Assembly (NCBI GenBank): GCA_019155205.2
Contig: JAHNZQ020000004.1
Coordinates: forward strand, 1,034,135 to 1,098,134
Length of the DNA stretch: 64,000 bases
Direction of reading: 5' to 3'
DNA from: Gracilaria vermiculophylla
Taxonomy: Eukaryota; Rhodophyta; Florideophyceae; Gracilariales; Gracilariaceae
A program made the position numbers and the translations under genes. How positions within the stretch are numbered: position 1 is the stretch's first letter; every line of letters starts with the position of its first letter. Positions 53,336 through 64,000 of the stretch are shown here, piece after piece. A model generated the notes under the pieces. That model was not told the DNA's origin. It saw only the letters and a list, made by a program, of their open reading frames with translations, and did not search any database.

Positions 53336-53804
53336 TAGGTTGAAAGAGGTGGTTACGCTCTGCAAAAGAGAGAGATAAATCTTGCAAAGCTTTACATGGT
53401 CGATAAAAACGAAGGCGAATGATACTGCGGGTTTTCACGCAGCGTTGCGTGCTCTGCACGCGATCGCCTTCGGCTCCCTTTGCTGCGGATATGTCACGCG
53501 CGCGGAGCTTGCACCGCCTTTCTACGGGTCGGATGTATTCTCGTCTTTTTGCACCACATCGGCGGTCTCCAGCATCGTGTTGGTGGGCTTGTCAGAAACA
53601 GTTGGCTCCTCGGCCAGCAAGTAATCATCCATTTCTAAGGGTCTGACGGATAACGCTGCAGGCATAGAAGTCCGGGTTGCGGCATGGGAAGGTTATTTTT
53701 TGTGCGTACAAGGCGAAAAACGCTCCGAACTGCACAGTCAGTATCGCGGCAACGACTGCAATGGCTACCGCGGCGTTCGCGCTTATCGTTTTCGGTTTTT
53801 GAAG
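53336..53804. other. Unassigned stretch between the two Harbinger ORFs
   Basis: About 470 bp, GC-rich, with overlapping chance ORFs on plus (53382-53624, 53419-53646). Probably the intergenic part of the element, where its two genes converge. Confidence 0.35.
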
Positions 53805-54440
53805 CTATCCGTCTACACCGCGACGTTCCTGTAAACGTTTCTTTTTGGCCTGTTCTCTTTTCTCCTTCTCTGCTTCGTAGTCCAGCTTTCGCTTGGCCAA
53901 GCGTTGAGCTTTCTCTTTTCGAGACTCCTTACAATGAGTGAGAACGTTACCAGCACTATCATCAGAACATGTGACCTGCTTCTCGGCTTCGATCTTGTAA
54001 TCAAGAAGTGCTTTATCCAAGAGGTGCTGCATGCCACCCTCCTTACCTCCGGATGTAATCCCCGCGGCAACTATTCCATCCTCTCCATCTAAATCGCTGC
54101 GCGGGACTAGTCGCGCCTGCGTTAAAGCAGTTGATGCGATGTGTGCTACATTGAAAGTCGTTATCGATGCCATGTACGTTCTGCGCCACGCCATTCCATA
54201 CATAGATTGCTGACGAAGGAAGTCCTGATCGTTGATATGGCGCTGCATAGCGCTTGTGGTCACACCGGCGCATGTCTTCTCTAACAACTTTTCTTTCTGT
54301 GTGGGGGCTCCCCGTACCGTAAGCTGTTGAAGAAACCAGAACTTTTCTATTTTGATTGGCACGAAACGAGTGGTCGGGTATATGTTTGCTGCATTGCCTG
54401 TAGGCGCGGGTGTTTGAGAAACGACATCATTTTGCATCAA
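53805..54440 (-). CDS. Probable accessory protein of the Harbinger element
   Basis: An open minus frame of 211 codons, convergent with the transposase. The frame next to it upstream (54725-54459, ends SPDTEPSQ) may hold its N-terminus. Middle: KIEKFWFLQQLTVRGAPTQK, LEKTCAGVTTSAMQRHINDQ; end: a lysine/arginine/glutamate coiled tail (KRKLDYEAEKEKREQAKKKR). Convergent placement and charged tail match the ORF1 of the Harbinger element at 58047-61020. The DNA-binding fold itself is not evident, so the assignment is by context. Confidence 0.4.
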   Translation of the reverse strand: MMQNDVVSQTPAPTGNAANIYPTTRFVPIKIEKFWFLQQLTVRGAPTQKEKLLEKTCAGVTTSAMQRHINDQDFLRQQSMYGMAWRRTYMASITTFNVAHIASTALTQARLVPRSDLDGEDGIVAAGITSGGKEGGMQHLLDKALLDYKIEAEKQVTCSDDSAGNVLTHCKESRKEKAQRLAKRKLDYEAEKEKREQAKKKRLQERRGVDG

Positions 54441-54725
54441 TTTAGGCGACGGGGAGGTTCATTGGGAGGGCTCGGTGTCGGGGGAGGCTACCGTACTGCC
54501 ATCGAGCGTCTCGGGTTTGCAAAAAAGATCGTCTTGTCGCGAGACCATGACAGAAAGTTGGAACAGTTTGGATTTTGGAACGTCGGAAGTCCCGCTGATA
54601 GACCTGGGAAATTGTAGAAGGGCAACGACCCTATTGACCAAGATAAAGGTTTCCGCGCTTATTTCGAAATAGCACAAAATCGAAACGAACTTCTTTGTTC
54701 CCAATTGAAACTGCTTCCAGTGCAC

Positions 54726-55021
54726 AGGAATAAAATCTCAATAATATAGTTGCTAGAATCCTTAATTGAAAGGGTCTAATGCCGTGTTGTGATCAACGAT
54801 ATTTGAAAAACAATTTACATCAGCATGCGATCTTGGAATATGAAAAAATCAGAAATCGCGAATTCTATAAGTACTACAGACTCTTTGATTTTATTATCAT
54901 GGAGTTTATGTATCCCATATTTTCCCCTTCTGCCACCTTCTTGAAGGTCAAAACGATTGGTCCAAAAAAGACCAGTGCCATTGCGGCAAGAATTTTTTTT
55001 TAAAACCCAAGTTTTGCCTTA
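54726..55021. other. Spacer before Tc1 copy E
   Basis: About 300 AT-rich bases. An ORF of 74 codons (54779-55003) has no recognisable features and looks accidental. Confidence 0.35.
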
Positions 55022-56312
55022 GTTATGTCTGTTTCAAAACTATATGACACCCGGCATTTTGATACAAATCAAAGTTTTTCGAACTATAGTGCAAAAGTAC
55101 CAAAATTAGGTATAAAAAATCAAGTTAAAAAACCGTTTAAAATTCATAGGACATTTCACTCTCAAACTTCATTTGCCTTAGTCAGAAGTTGATTTTCGCT
55201 TTTGTGTACTAAACAATTTTAATGCAACGCTTCTACATCGCGTTTCTCGAACGTCTCAAACATGAAATACTCATGGTTTTCGAGCTCTTTCCAATACTTT
55301 CTTTTAATCATAATCTGTTCAGAATGGCCTGTAACGGTCCTAAATAATCCTAATGAGTACATCTCATTCATTTTCGAAGGGGTTTAAGTAAACGAAATGC
55401 GTAGAAAACTGTGTGGCGATACTTTATAGTTAGCAAAGAAGGTTTTTCATTGTTGTAGACTACTAAAACGGTGTCATTATCTTGGAAAAAAAGCAATAAA
55501 AATTTCTATAAAGATGTGTAAATGTTTATAAAACTTTATGCTAAAGCATTTGGAAGCTTCTTTGAGACTTTCAAGCTTACTGAAAAGTCTTCAAATGTAA
55601 TGTTTTCATCGCAAATCCAACGCATAGCATATTGTAAGCTTTAGTAAAACTTTGCTATGTTCAAAAATTGTTTAATCTTTGTTGTTTCGGATCGTAACGT
55701 GTAAACCACTGCTGTTCATTTAAATCACAGATTCATTCAATTCAAAGTACATTCTTTTGGCATATTTCTTTTTTTTCAACGCTCAGAGCACATTTTGTAA
55801 TCTTTCTAGGTTTATTATGAAATTACGAAAGGAAATAATGTTCCGTCTTAGAAACAAAAAGGGTTTTCAAGCGTTTTTTTGTTGCATTTTACTCTTTTTT
55901 TGTAAACATATCGTTCTTAAAAGGGATCTTTGAGTGCAAAATACATTTTCTGGACAACATCATTGCATACTTTTATGCGTAGATTTGTAGTTGAGCATTG
56001 TTGAGCTATCAATTAAATGTTATATTTCTATTACAGTAAATATATTAGAAAACGGTATACAAATGAAAACAGCGGTCTAGATCTAACTCACTGTGTGAAG
56101 TACTGTATTAAAAGTTTTCAATGTCGGAGATCTTATGTCTTGTTGAGAAAAAATACAAGGTGTTCAGGAGTTAATCACGCGCGAGTTTGAAATGTCCCAT
56201 ACTCTTGAAACGCATGTTTGAGGATTCTAAGGAAAAGAGGTGTCTACAGTAGGCAACCATCTATATTTTGGGACGCTTTTATACTGTCCTATACTTTTAT
56301 ACCGCACTGCAA
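55022..56312 (-). mobile_element. Tc1 copy E, very decayed
   Basis: The left end has CTGTTTCAAAACTATATGACA (55028) and CCGTTTAAAATTCATAGGACA (55131); the right end has, in complement, GCGTTTCAAGAGTATGGGACA and CAGTGCGGTATAAAAGTATA at about 56285-56310. Length about 1290 bp, as in the other copies. Within, the minus strand near 55485 still reads FFQDNDTV, a trace of the FQQDNA catalytic motif. No open frame is left. Confidence 0.65.
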
Positions 56313-57748
56313 CTTTTCAATGGCCACCGAACGTCCTTCGCATCTACATAGGGATGAACTAAACTAGGGCCTATCTTCTTTACAATTCATTATATATCTT
56401 TCAAACCCAAAGCCGTTGAAATTGAGGATATTTTCAAAAACGTCCCATTTGCTTAAAAGTTTTAAAGTAGTGAGAACCGTTGAAATATTTCATTTTCGAT
56501 AAAGAACATATTCTGCCTCATCCAGTGCTTCATTGTTTATGAATTCTAATTAGACAAAACGCTCCGTAGGATATTAAGCTTCTTGCAAAAAACGTATTGC
56601 ATGCTTAAAAAGGGTTTCGATCCACTTTCGAAATAAAAGAATCATAAATTGGGCATGGCCGGGCGTCTCTTATTCAATATCAAAAAGCTTTGTTCTAGAC
56701 GAAAGTCGGCTCAGTGTAATTTTACGGCTAGGCTGTGCTGCAAAAAAAGAATTGCAAATCCATACAAATGTGTTTAGGAAGGTGGGTTTTGCATTTAAAA
56801 GGGCGATGAGGACTTGGATATAGAAGAGTTGGTCAATATGTCCTTGTTTTTTCTTTTATAGTCTTGGGAAACCAGGACGTTGCGTAATTAGTGCACTGGT
56901 ATGTGAAATGTGTTTTTTATTGCTAGAGTGCAGTATCTCTACATCTTTTGTTTTATTCTTGTTCTCAAATTGACTAAATTGTTAATTTCATTGCCATTTA
57001 AAGTACTCGTGTCATTGCTGGCCTATTTACGCATGTAGCAGATTTATTTTCGTATATATTTTGTATGTAGAGAAGAAATCAATGTGTACAGGAAACACTC
57101 TTATTTACGGAAAAAGGTCTAATGAGCCAAATGCAGGCCACAGAGCTCGTCCATAACTGGCAAAAGAAGCTCACAGCGCGAAGGATCTCACAATTTGTCT
57201 GAAAGAAAGCCAACAGCGAGCCCGTGGTGTCTATCTGACAGGTGCGCTGACCTCATTTGAGGGCAGCGCACCACCACGCAAAATTAAAAATAAAACATCG
57301 GAATTAGACCGGTAGGCCAATACATTGGATAATTTCCATTTCAAAACCTGTTCTTCAGGATTACCTGTGAACAATAAATAGTTGTAGAACACGCCCAAAG
57401 CTATCAAAGCAGGTCAGTAGTCATCAGACTACATGCCAGCAACAAATCCTGAGTTCGAACATCGCCGAGCTTCTAGAAACTGAAAAACTTCTTTGGAAGC
57501 TCGACTAATTCTAAAATTACTTAAACTCTCAAACCGATTTAAATACACACTTAAAAAGCAGACAGAATAAGGTGACATATCTTAAAAAAGGCAGTTTTGA
57601 AAAAGAATTTAAATAATCTAGCAAGCCAAAATGACTCAGATTAAATTAGTACGTGCTTTAAGGTAAAAGAACGTTTGCTAAACATTTGCAAAAAAATGTT
57701 AAATTATACTTAGAAAAACGAATGCTGTCAACGTTGTTCACATTTCCT
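56313..57748. other. AT-rich region, no gene; one hairpin
   Basis: About 1.4 kb of AT-rich DNA. GGTGCGCTG at 57241-57249 and CAGCGCACC at 57264-57272 form a perfect 9-bp stem with a 14-base loop. No coding region. Probably contains the 3' end of the piggyBac element. Confidence 0.4.
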
Positions 57749-57973
57749 TCAGATACTATGCTTCACTATGTCGTGACGCTCCTCGATATGTTTCATAAAA
57801 CAATCTCTGTTAGTACCAGAGTGACATAAAAACACATCTGTTTCTATCTTTGAATGGCATCCAGAACACAAAAACTTCGATTTAGTGTTGCCTCTGCAAT
57901 AGTTGCATCGTCCTTGATATGAGGCTTTTGTAAGCATTACATTTCTCTTTTTCCTTCTTCTATTGGTCTTCAT
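57749..57973 (-). pseudogene. C-terminal Cys-rich domain of the piggyBac transposase
   Basis: 74 codons: C-X2-C ... C-X2-C ... C ... C pattern with His at the end (GRCNYCRG, LCSGCHSKIE, VFLCHSGTNRDCFMKHIEER). This cross-brace zinc domain binds the element ends in piggyBac proteins. It was part of the gene at 61186-62948 before the Harbinger insertion. Confidence 0.75.
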
Positions 57974-58688
57974 TTAACTCAAGCCAGTGCCAGCAAACAT
58001 GGGCTGTTCATACATATTTTCATTTTCCGTTTCATTTCCGTTCATTAGAGAGTTTCAGCCACTCAAATGTGGGTAGATTGTGGGTAGTGTGGCACGGCAC
58101 GTATGACATGTAGCCAATCTGGGCCAAGCCGACCGACAATTTTTACCTGTAAATTGTTCGGAGAGGCTCTGTATCGAAATCGTTTTCTATGCGATGTGCC
58201 CCTCGTGTTAGCCCAGCTACACCGCTCACGCTGCCTGGAGTGCCTGGTTTCGGCATGCAAGCGGTGAGCGTCCGCCTTTGAGGAGCGCGTCGTCTTCAAC
58301 GTGCCGGGCTGGTTTGTGCGGTGCGTGGGTGAAAGAACCTACCGACCGCTCTTCGTTAGCCGTGCCTGACAGTGTGCTGTTTCGCGACATCCCCCCTTCC
58401 TCCCCCTTTCCGTTTTTCGGCCAGCTAATCGATGATAGCCGGCGAGGCTCCCTGCTCTCCCTCATGCCATCCTCATGGACTTTCACTGCCAGCGAGCGCA
58501 TCTCATCCGGTCGCAGAGGAGTCAGCCAACGAATCTGTCGCCCAGACGTCAAGCCTAGACTTCAAGCCACCACCTGTTCTGGCCAAAAATGCCGAGTGGA
58601 GTGGAATAGGGGAAGTTCAGACTTTCTTTGTGCACGTGCTGGGACAAGTGCAGGAGGGCATCTGGCCAAGTGGGGAGAAGGCGACAAA

Positions 58689-59270
58689 ATGTATACAAGA
58701 GCGGCTAAACTCTTCAACGCGCAACCAAGCAAGCCATTTGAGACGAACAGCAAGCATATTAAGGATCGGTCTTTGCTGCTGATGGAGCGTTTCAAAAAGA
58801 AATACGCAGCACTAGCCAAGCAGTCTGGCATAATGGAGGTGCAAGACGAGCTATTGAACCTTCTTGATGATGCCGCAGCTGCCATGAGTGACGCACGCTC
58901 AGCAGAAACGAAAGCAAAACAGAAGAGAGGTAACGTCGAAGATATGCTCTCTCGTGCTGGGGCAGCCGCTAGGAATGTGTCGCTCATGCGCCGCACTGGT
59001 CGGAAGAAGAGGAAGCTCGATAGGAACATGGGCGGCCTGGATGTAGAAGATGATTCGGAGCGTGACGGACTTTCAGCGGCTGCAAAGCGTCGACGACGTC
59101 GTGATGATGCAGAAGAGAAGAAAGACAATGCTCTTATCGACCTCATCAAGCGCGACGTCACCGAACGCCGTGACGTTGAGCGGCGTAAATGCGCCACTGC
59201 GGAGAAGCGCTTGGACCTGGATCAGTGCCGCTCCCAGCACGCGTTGGACATGGAAGCGGCACGTCCATAG
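58689..59270 (+). CDS. Myb/SANT-like accessory protein (ORF1) of the Harbinger element
   Basis: About 193 residues from ATG 58689; the frame is open upstream to 58278 and may start earlier. KMYTRAAKLFNAQPSKPFET and SKHIKDRSLLLMERFKKKYA form the helices of a Myb/SANT-like DNA-binding domain; LDDAAAAMSDARSAETKAKQ follows, then a bipartite basic signal (RRTGRKKRKLDR) and a charged coiled tail to 59270. In PIF/Harbinger elements such a protein binds element ends and brings the transposase to the nucleus. No stop inside. Confidence 0.65.
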   Translation: MYTRAAKLFNAQPSKPFETNSKHIKDRSLLLMERFKKKYAALAKQSGIMEVQDELLNLLDDAAAAMSDARSAETKAKQKRGNVEDMLSRAGAAARNVSLMRRTGRKKRKLDRNMGGLDVEDDSERDGLSAAAKRRRRRDDAEEKKDNALIDLIKRDVTERRDVERRKCATAEKRLDLDQCRSQHALDMEAARP

Positions 59271-59709
59271 CGACAAGCGGTTACAGAAGTTACTCGTGCC
59301 ATGGCTTCCGCCGATGTTGCAGCTGCGTCCATGGCCGATCAGGAGTAGCGTACGCAAACCCTTGCGCTGATCTCGTAGCTTGTGCATAGTGTCAGGAAGA
59401 ACTGAAAGAGAGTGGGTGGGATGGAAAATGTGAAGAAGTCATAAGTGCGCACCGCTGCGTTTGGTAGCCGAGGCGACAATGCCGATGGTCGGTGATCATG
59501 CGCACCGTCGCTGGCTACAGCATCTGCCACCACTGCTGCCGAATATCATTCTCTTGCACGCTTCTTCAGAATCGTTGAGACATGGCCGCGTTTGAGTCTC
59601 TTCGGAATTTTCTTTATAATGCGCCGATAGACAGGTAGCTCTCGAGAGTGGGGGGCGTGCAGTCGAAGAAAGTTGCTGTCTGGCCACCGTACATGCAACA
59701 ACGAATTTT

Positions 59710-60871
59710 TCACAATAAAACAGCAGCCGTGTAGACAGTACCAACAGGGCCCTCATTGGTCTTGAGTTTTTGGGCAAAGTCGAGAATGGAGAACAACTGC
59801 TTCACTTTCTTGTATCTCCATTCGACTGAAACTCGTACGCTTTCCCTCTCCGTGTTAAAAGCCTCTTCTTCCTCGTTCAGAACCCCGACTGCGTCAGGTG
59901 GGAACGCCACTTGCATCCAAGATCGAACCAGGTAGGCCTTGTTGCCAAACAGACAATACTGTACACCGCCTACCATCAGGCCTGAACCCAACATGTCGTC
60001 CATTCCCGATTCTCAGTAGAACGTGATGTCGTGCTGCCTGCCCTCGATGGGTCCGGCTAGGTGGAGAAGGAGCCCATCTGGCGTCACCACGGACTGGAAC
60101 TTCAGCATATGCTTGCGCTTATGGCCGCTTTCTACGCTCCACTGCATTGCATGCCCAGGCCGCGCAATAAAGATCCATGTGCCTTAAATAAAGCCGACGC
60201 AGTTGTCAAACGCCCCCCCTTTGTCTAAAAAAGCTTTTGCATACATGCCCGCCCGCTCTTGCATCAAATCTCCCCTCCACTGGCACAAGGCATCCCTCCA
60301 CCGCTCCATCATCAGCTCGATGGTCTCGTAGAAGATGTCGCATAATGCTGAGCTCGACCGTCCAAATAGGTTTTCGAGGTCACGCCAGCGCGCAGGCGAG
60401 GATAGCCGACGAAGCACAGTGCACAGGCGCTCCAACGGAAGGTACTCTATGTCGACGTTCGAAGGACCCTTCTGTCAGCTCAAGTGCACCAGCAACGCGA
60501 CTGAGGTCCACAGACGTGAACCTGAAAAGAGACAAAGCGTCTTCTGTGGAAAATCGGTTGACATTAAGGCATACGCTATACACCGCCCTCGTGCGGCAGA
60601 GCAGAGCTCTCAAATAACGCCGGACGAACAGAAAACGGCGCAGTACTGGCCCAAGCTCTATAAGGCTCGCTCCCCATAAGTGTCGCATCAGCAGCTCACG
60701 ACGAAAGCGCCGTCGCATGCGGCGCAGCTGTATCAGGTTGTAGTGCTTGATTGCCACCATTGTTGATATGCCGCCAGCGGCCGAGGCCAAGGAATGTAGC
60801 AGGCGCGGTGGCTCGCTACAAGGACTACGCGTGGGATGAGGTGGACCCCCGATGGCCGTTCCGTCACGCAC
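59710..60871 (-). pseudogene. PIF/Harbinger transposase (broken)
   Basis: Minus strand in pieces: 60871-60380 (IKHYNLIQLRRMRRRFRREL; FSTEDALSLFRFTSVDLSRV), 60435-60184 (WRDLENLFGRSSSALCDIFY, ETIELMMERW), then FI-stop-GTWIFIARPG, where the first catalytic Asp (FIDGT) has become TAA near 60184; LKFQSVVTPDGLLLHLAGPI, GRQHDITFY with the second Asp, a TGA, then 60003-59710 with QYCLFGNKAYLVRSWMQVAF, LNEEEEAFNTERESVRVSVE (catalytic Glu in SVEW) and RYKKVKQLFSIL. All DDE_Tnp_4 landmarks are present and in order; two stops and one frameshift inactivate it. Confidence 0.85.
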
Positions 60872-62948
60872 CGATGTCTATGCCGCAGTTGACCACGCAT
60901 TGAACGAAAAGATCTAGTGCTAAAACTCTTCAGCACAATTTTCACTCAATTGTTTTTCCGGTACGTACAACCTATATTTTTTCTACGATTGTACCCACAA
61001 TTGATTTGCTGAAACTCTCTATTGAAGCAATGGTGTCCCAAGTATTTTCTATTAATTAATCAGCCAGCTCACAATAAAAATTTGTGTGAACTTTTAACGC
61101 TTTTGATTCAATGTGCTGCTTTCTACAGTTTCCTTGCATTCAAAATGCAAATTGCTAAAACAGATCATTTGACTCGAAATCATAACTATTTCACTTCTAT
61201 TCTCCTTTCAAGATTTATACCGTCTTGTCGATATCCGTTATGGCAATCGATTATTGAACATTTTTTGTAAGAATTTTCACTAATCTTAGGAATTTCAACA
61301 TCAAATTCCGTTTTCTTAGAAATACTTCCCTCTCGTCTCCATCTCTCTTTGACAATAAAATTAACTGGATAAACCGTGCCTGAAATTGAAATAAAATACT
61401 TTCTGTCTCGATCAATCAACATTACGGCCATTATGTGACAACTAGGGACGCTTCTTTTTGAAACCATAGAAATAAAGTCGCCTCTGTTCATTAAAGTTAT
61501 TTTAGATAAATGTTTCATAGGAAATACCCGAGAAGCATTTCTGATTACTTTAGTAAAGCTCATCCCTTCTTCCATGAGTGCTTTAGCGGTTTTGAGAGAT
61601 GCAAGAAAACAATCAGCGCATACCAAACGATCTGATCCCAACCACGATTGTACTAAACGGAGTAGAGTAGCCGTTCCATGGGCATTATCGGAATCAAAAT
61701 CCGGTTCCGAATTATTCGCACCCATATTGAGTTCAATATTACGCATTATACCACTTCGTACACAACAAACAGATTTCATTTCCAGACCATTTTTGGGTTA
61801 TCTATCCAATGCTGTATAAAGTTGGAAGCCCCACATCAATCCAATGACCTCCTAATTTGTACCACCGTGACATTCCTTTGTCAACGCATAAAGCATGTAA
61901 TGGCGTGACAAAAGAACGGCGATGATTATTGACCGCCTTCACAAAATCGGCTATGAAGGAAAATCGTACGATTCCTTGCTCTTCAGTCACACCACTCCTA
62001 CAAAAACATTTGCAACTTTTAAGCAATTCGAATCTGTTTCGTGACATAGCAAGCCCAATATTAGGTTAAGGAATACATTTAGAAAAAGGCTCAATGCTCC
62101 AAAGATCTCGATCGCTAGAAAACTTAATACGCGTCGCTAAAATAAGAACTGCGAAAAATTTTAGCACCGTCACTCCTGATGTCCTCCGAGCACCTTTGCT
62201 TCCTTGCCGATTATCCGTTGTGCACACGGCAAATTGAAAATGATGCATAGGCAACATCCAAAAACAGATATCCAATGCAGGCATTCCTGATAGAGCGTGA
62301 TGTGGTGAGATAAAATCTCCGGCTGGGCCAGTATTTTTCCACTGATGCATTTGCATACAAAAATTCTGAGGCCTTAATATCGTACAGGTTTCCCATTTCC
62401 GATCATGAGCAATTGTTGATTGGCAGGTTGCATGCTGATTTCGATCATCCGGTTGCTCTTGCAACTTTTGCATATTCGGTGGTGTCGCAATACCGTCACC
62501 TTCAGCAGTTTCGATGCTTCTCAGGTCAAGCATATGATTTTGTTCTTCCGCAGCGTGCGAGGTCTTGTCAACAGCGGTCCCGAGTTGGACACTAAACCGA
62601 GGTAGAGTAACTTCTTTCTCCCGATTGAGTAAACTATAGTTCACCGTCACAAATATTAACATTTTGATTGTTGATTCTGCGAACATCAACACTTTGAACG
62701 ACTCCTCGAACCGTAGTAGACTTCCGCCAAGATCCGTAATAGCGTTTACATTCTGCGTCATTTGTAATCAGACGAGCGTGGCTGTTGATAGTTTTTCCAG
62801 CAGTTCTGTGAGAATATGTGGCCCATGCCATAATTGACGAATGTTGCTGACGGTTCTGATTTATGTAGCAGTTACAATTGACCCTCGGTTGTTGGGGACA
62901 CAGCTCAGTGCGGCTTGCGTCCATAAAATGGTAAGGATATCTCAACAA

Positions 62949-64000
62949 AATAGAAGGAAAAAGTTTTAATGTTTTCTTATAAGTAAAATCTAATTGACGT
63001 TGACCCCATATGAGGTTGCTGGTCAGATAGGCACTGGCAAAAGGTCCTGCAATAGAAAAGGATCTCTCATCAAGAAGAAGACCCCCAGTGGAAAAGAACG
63101 AAATTCAATTGTTCTGATTGTAGAGGAAAGCGGCCCTTGCTCCCTTCTGCCCTGCGATAATCCCATGCGTTCCCTGCTCGTTTTTCCTACGAGTGAACGT
63201 CTCGTTCGGTCTGCCCGAGACGTCATTTATTGCTGTTACAAAACAGTTGGCCTACGAATATCAACGAGTTCTCTGAGACGACAGTGAATTTACATCACAC
63301 AGATAACGACCCTCAGTCTGAAAACATCATACAGACGATCGCGGAGACTAATGAGGCTCAGCGACTGATGAAATAAACGTGCCTAACTTTTTGGCTTTCA
63401 TGAAAAAGCGTTCTGTTGATGAACGTCCATTGCACAAAAAGAACAAGGACTCTGGTGTCCACATCTTGCGCACAGCTTAATTGCAGTCGATGACGCAGTC
63501 TAAGAGTTTTTCGAAAGCACGAACTGGACTACAACGGATCACATTGACCACATAACTGAGAATTGAATACAAAAATGTGTAGAGCAGGAGACCGAAAACG
63601 GGAGTATCACACGAAGACGTCGGAATCTTCCTCCTCAGACTTATCTCGGTGGTAGAGCCCTCTCGAAGAAAAAAAACGATAATGTTGCGTCTGAGACCGA
63701 AGTTGCCCCTGCACCAGTCGGCGGAAAAGTGTATCGCAACGACCCAAAGGAGAAAGAACCACGAAGGATATTCAGAACCTCCCTCTAACGACGTGGTTCA
63801 GAGTAAGAACTCTCGATGGACTAGGCGCACGACCCGGGCGTAACTCCGGGGCCAAGCCGTAGCAATGGGTACAGGAGGAAGGCCAAATGGAGAAACTGGG
63901 TATCCGGCAATTAATGTGATTTAGACTGTTTCCATGAGTTACGTGAGATGTCCTTATAATATATCCGGCTATCGCGGCGCAGCCGTGTAATGTATTGGGC
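62949..64000. other. Unassigned end of the window
   Basis: About 1 kb. Plus ORFs 62994-63287 and 63649-63843 have no recognised family. Around 63560-63790 the plus strand gives a charged run (KKKNDNVASETEVAPAPVGG) that could be the N-terminal part of another retroelement Gag cut by the window edge, but there is not enough to say. Confidence 0.35.

Larger units (their letters stand above)
58047..61020. mobile_element. PIF/Harbinger element, complete with TIRs and target duplication
   Basis: Ends AGAGAGTTTCAGC (58047) and GCTGAAACTCTCT in place of its complement (61008-61020 reads gctgaaactctct), with further inner similarity (TCAA.TGTGGGTA). Flanked on both sides by ATT (58044-58046 and 61021-61023), a 3-bp target duplication. 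Holds two convergent genes: a Myb/SANT-like ORF (+) and the transposase (-). 2974 bp. Inserted in a piggyBac gene. Confidence 0.85.
57749..62948 (-). pseudogene. piggyBac-type transposase interrupted by a Harbinger element
   Basis: A DDE_Tnp_1_7 transposase, which cuts at TTAA. Order on the minus strand: N-terminal region 62948-62634 (WATYSHRTAGKTINSHARLI), continued in another frame to 62066 (VLILATRIKFSSDRDLWSIE); MSRNRFELL, FVTPLHALCVDKGMSRWYKL with the first catalytic Asp (62047-61802); after a TAA at about 61797, MKSVCCVRSGIM, SDRLVCADCFLASLKTAKAL with the second Asp, and IIDCHNGYRQDGINLERRIE with the third (61779-61186). The C-terminal Cys-rich domain lies apart at 57973-57749 (GRCNYCRGNTKSKFLCSGCH), because a 2974-bp Harbinger element sits at 58047-61020. 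Several stops and frameshifts. Confidence 0.85.

Noticed and set aside
57410..57475. Possible tRNA (a GTTCGAA word with a B-box look)
   Set aside because: The bases around the loop do not form the 5-bp T stem and no acceptor stem pairs. At most a degenerate tRNA-derived repeat.
58278..58688. Upstream half of the 330-codon ORF as part of the Myb-like protein
   Set aside because: The domain begins only around 58650; the upstream part is Ser/Pro/Arg-rich, overlaps another open frame and may be untranslated. Not ruled out, only left outside the call.

Overview
This window is nuclear DNA of a eukaryote whose genome is rich in transposons. The few host genes look intronless. One of them has a plastid/thylakoid-type leader, which suggests a photosynthetic eukaryote. 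A red alga such as a florideophyte is my best guess, but it is a guess: nothing in the sequence identifies the species. I see no bacterial operon, rRNA, convincing tRNA or CRISPR array.

1-35.6 kb is a nested graveyard of mobile elements. Four related chromodomain-bearing Ty3/gypsy groups can be told apart, called here G1 to G4. A G3 gag-protease-RT-RNase H block (about 3.8-8.26 kb) is fused to a G1 protease-RT-RNase H-integrase-chromodomain block (8.26-12 kb), which continues into a long antisense ORF and an LTR (14824-15376). Next come a G4 integrase/chromodomain fragment (15.4-18.9 kb), a deleted G1 element with both LTRs (18945-25210), an inverted G1 LTR plus antisense ORF (25211-28005), and a minus-strand G2 element (about 28.0-33.0 kb). 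Tc1/mariner copies with doubled terminal repeats lie at 0.2-2.8 kb, one inside another, and at 34.3-35.6 kb.

35.7-41.8 kb is the host-gene island: a DUF1499 protein (+), a SLAC1/TehA-type anion channel (-, broken at a 14-base homopolymer) and the nucleolar GTPase NOG2/GNL2 (+, intact). 43.9-64 kb returns to accessory DNA. It holds an almost intact Tc1 transposase cut by a 100-N gap, three 161-bp tandem repeats full of hairpins, a tyrosine recombinase divergent from a GCR1-like DNA-binding ORF, a RING-H2 gene with one in-frame TGA, a PIF/Harbinger transposase split by a solo G1 LTR, a decayed Tc1 copy, and a piggyBac transposase split by a complete 2.97-kb PIF/Harbinger element.

The most unusual signal is the antisense ORF of about 570 codons between pol and the 3' LTR of the G1 elements. 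Its start codon and leader are conserved in three diverged copies in this window. The 161-bp structured repeat and the divergent recombinase/GCR1-like pair come next.
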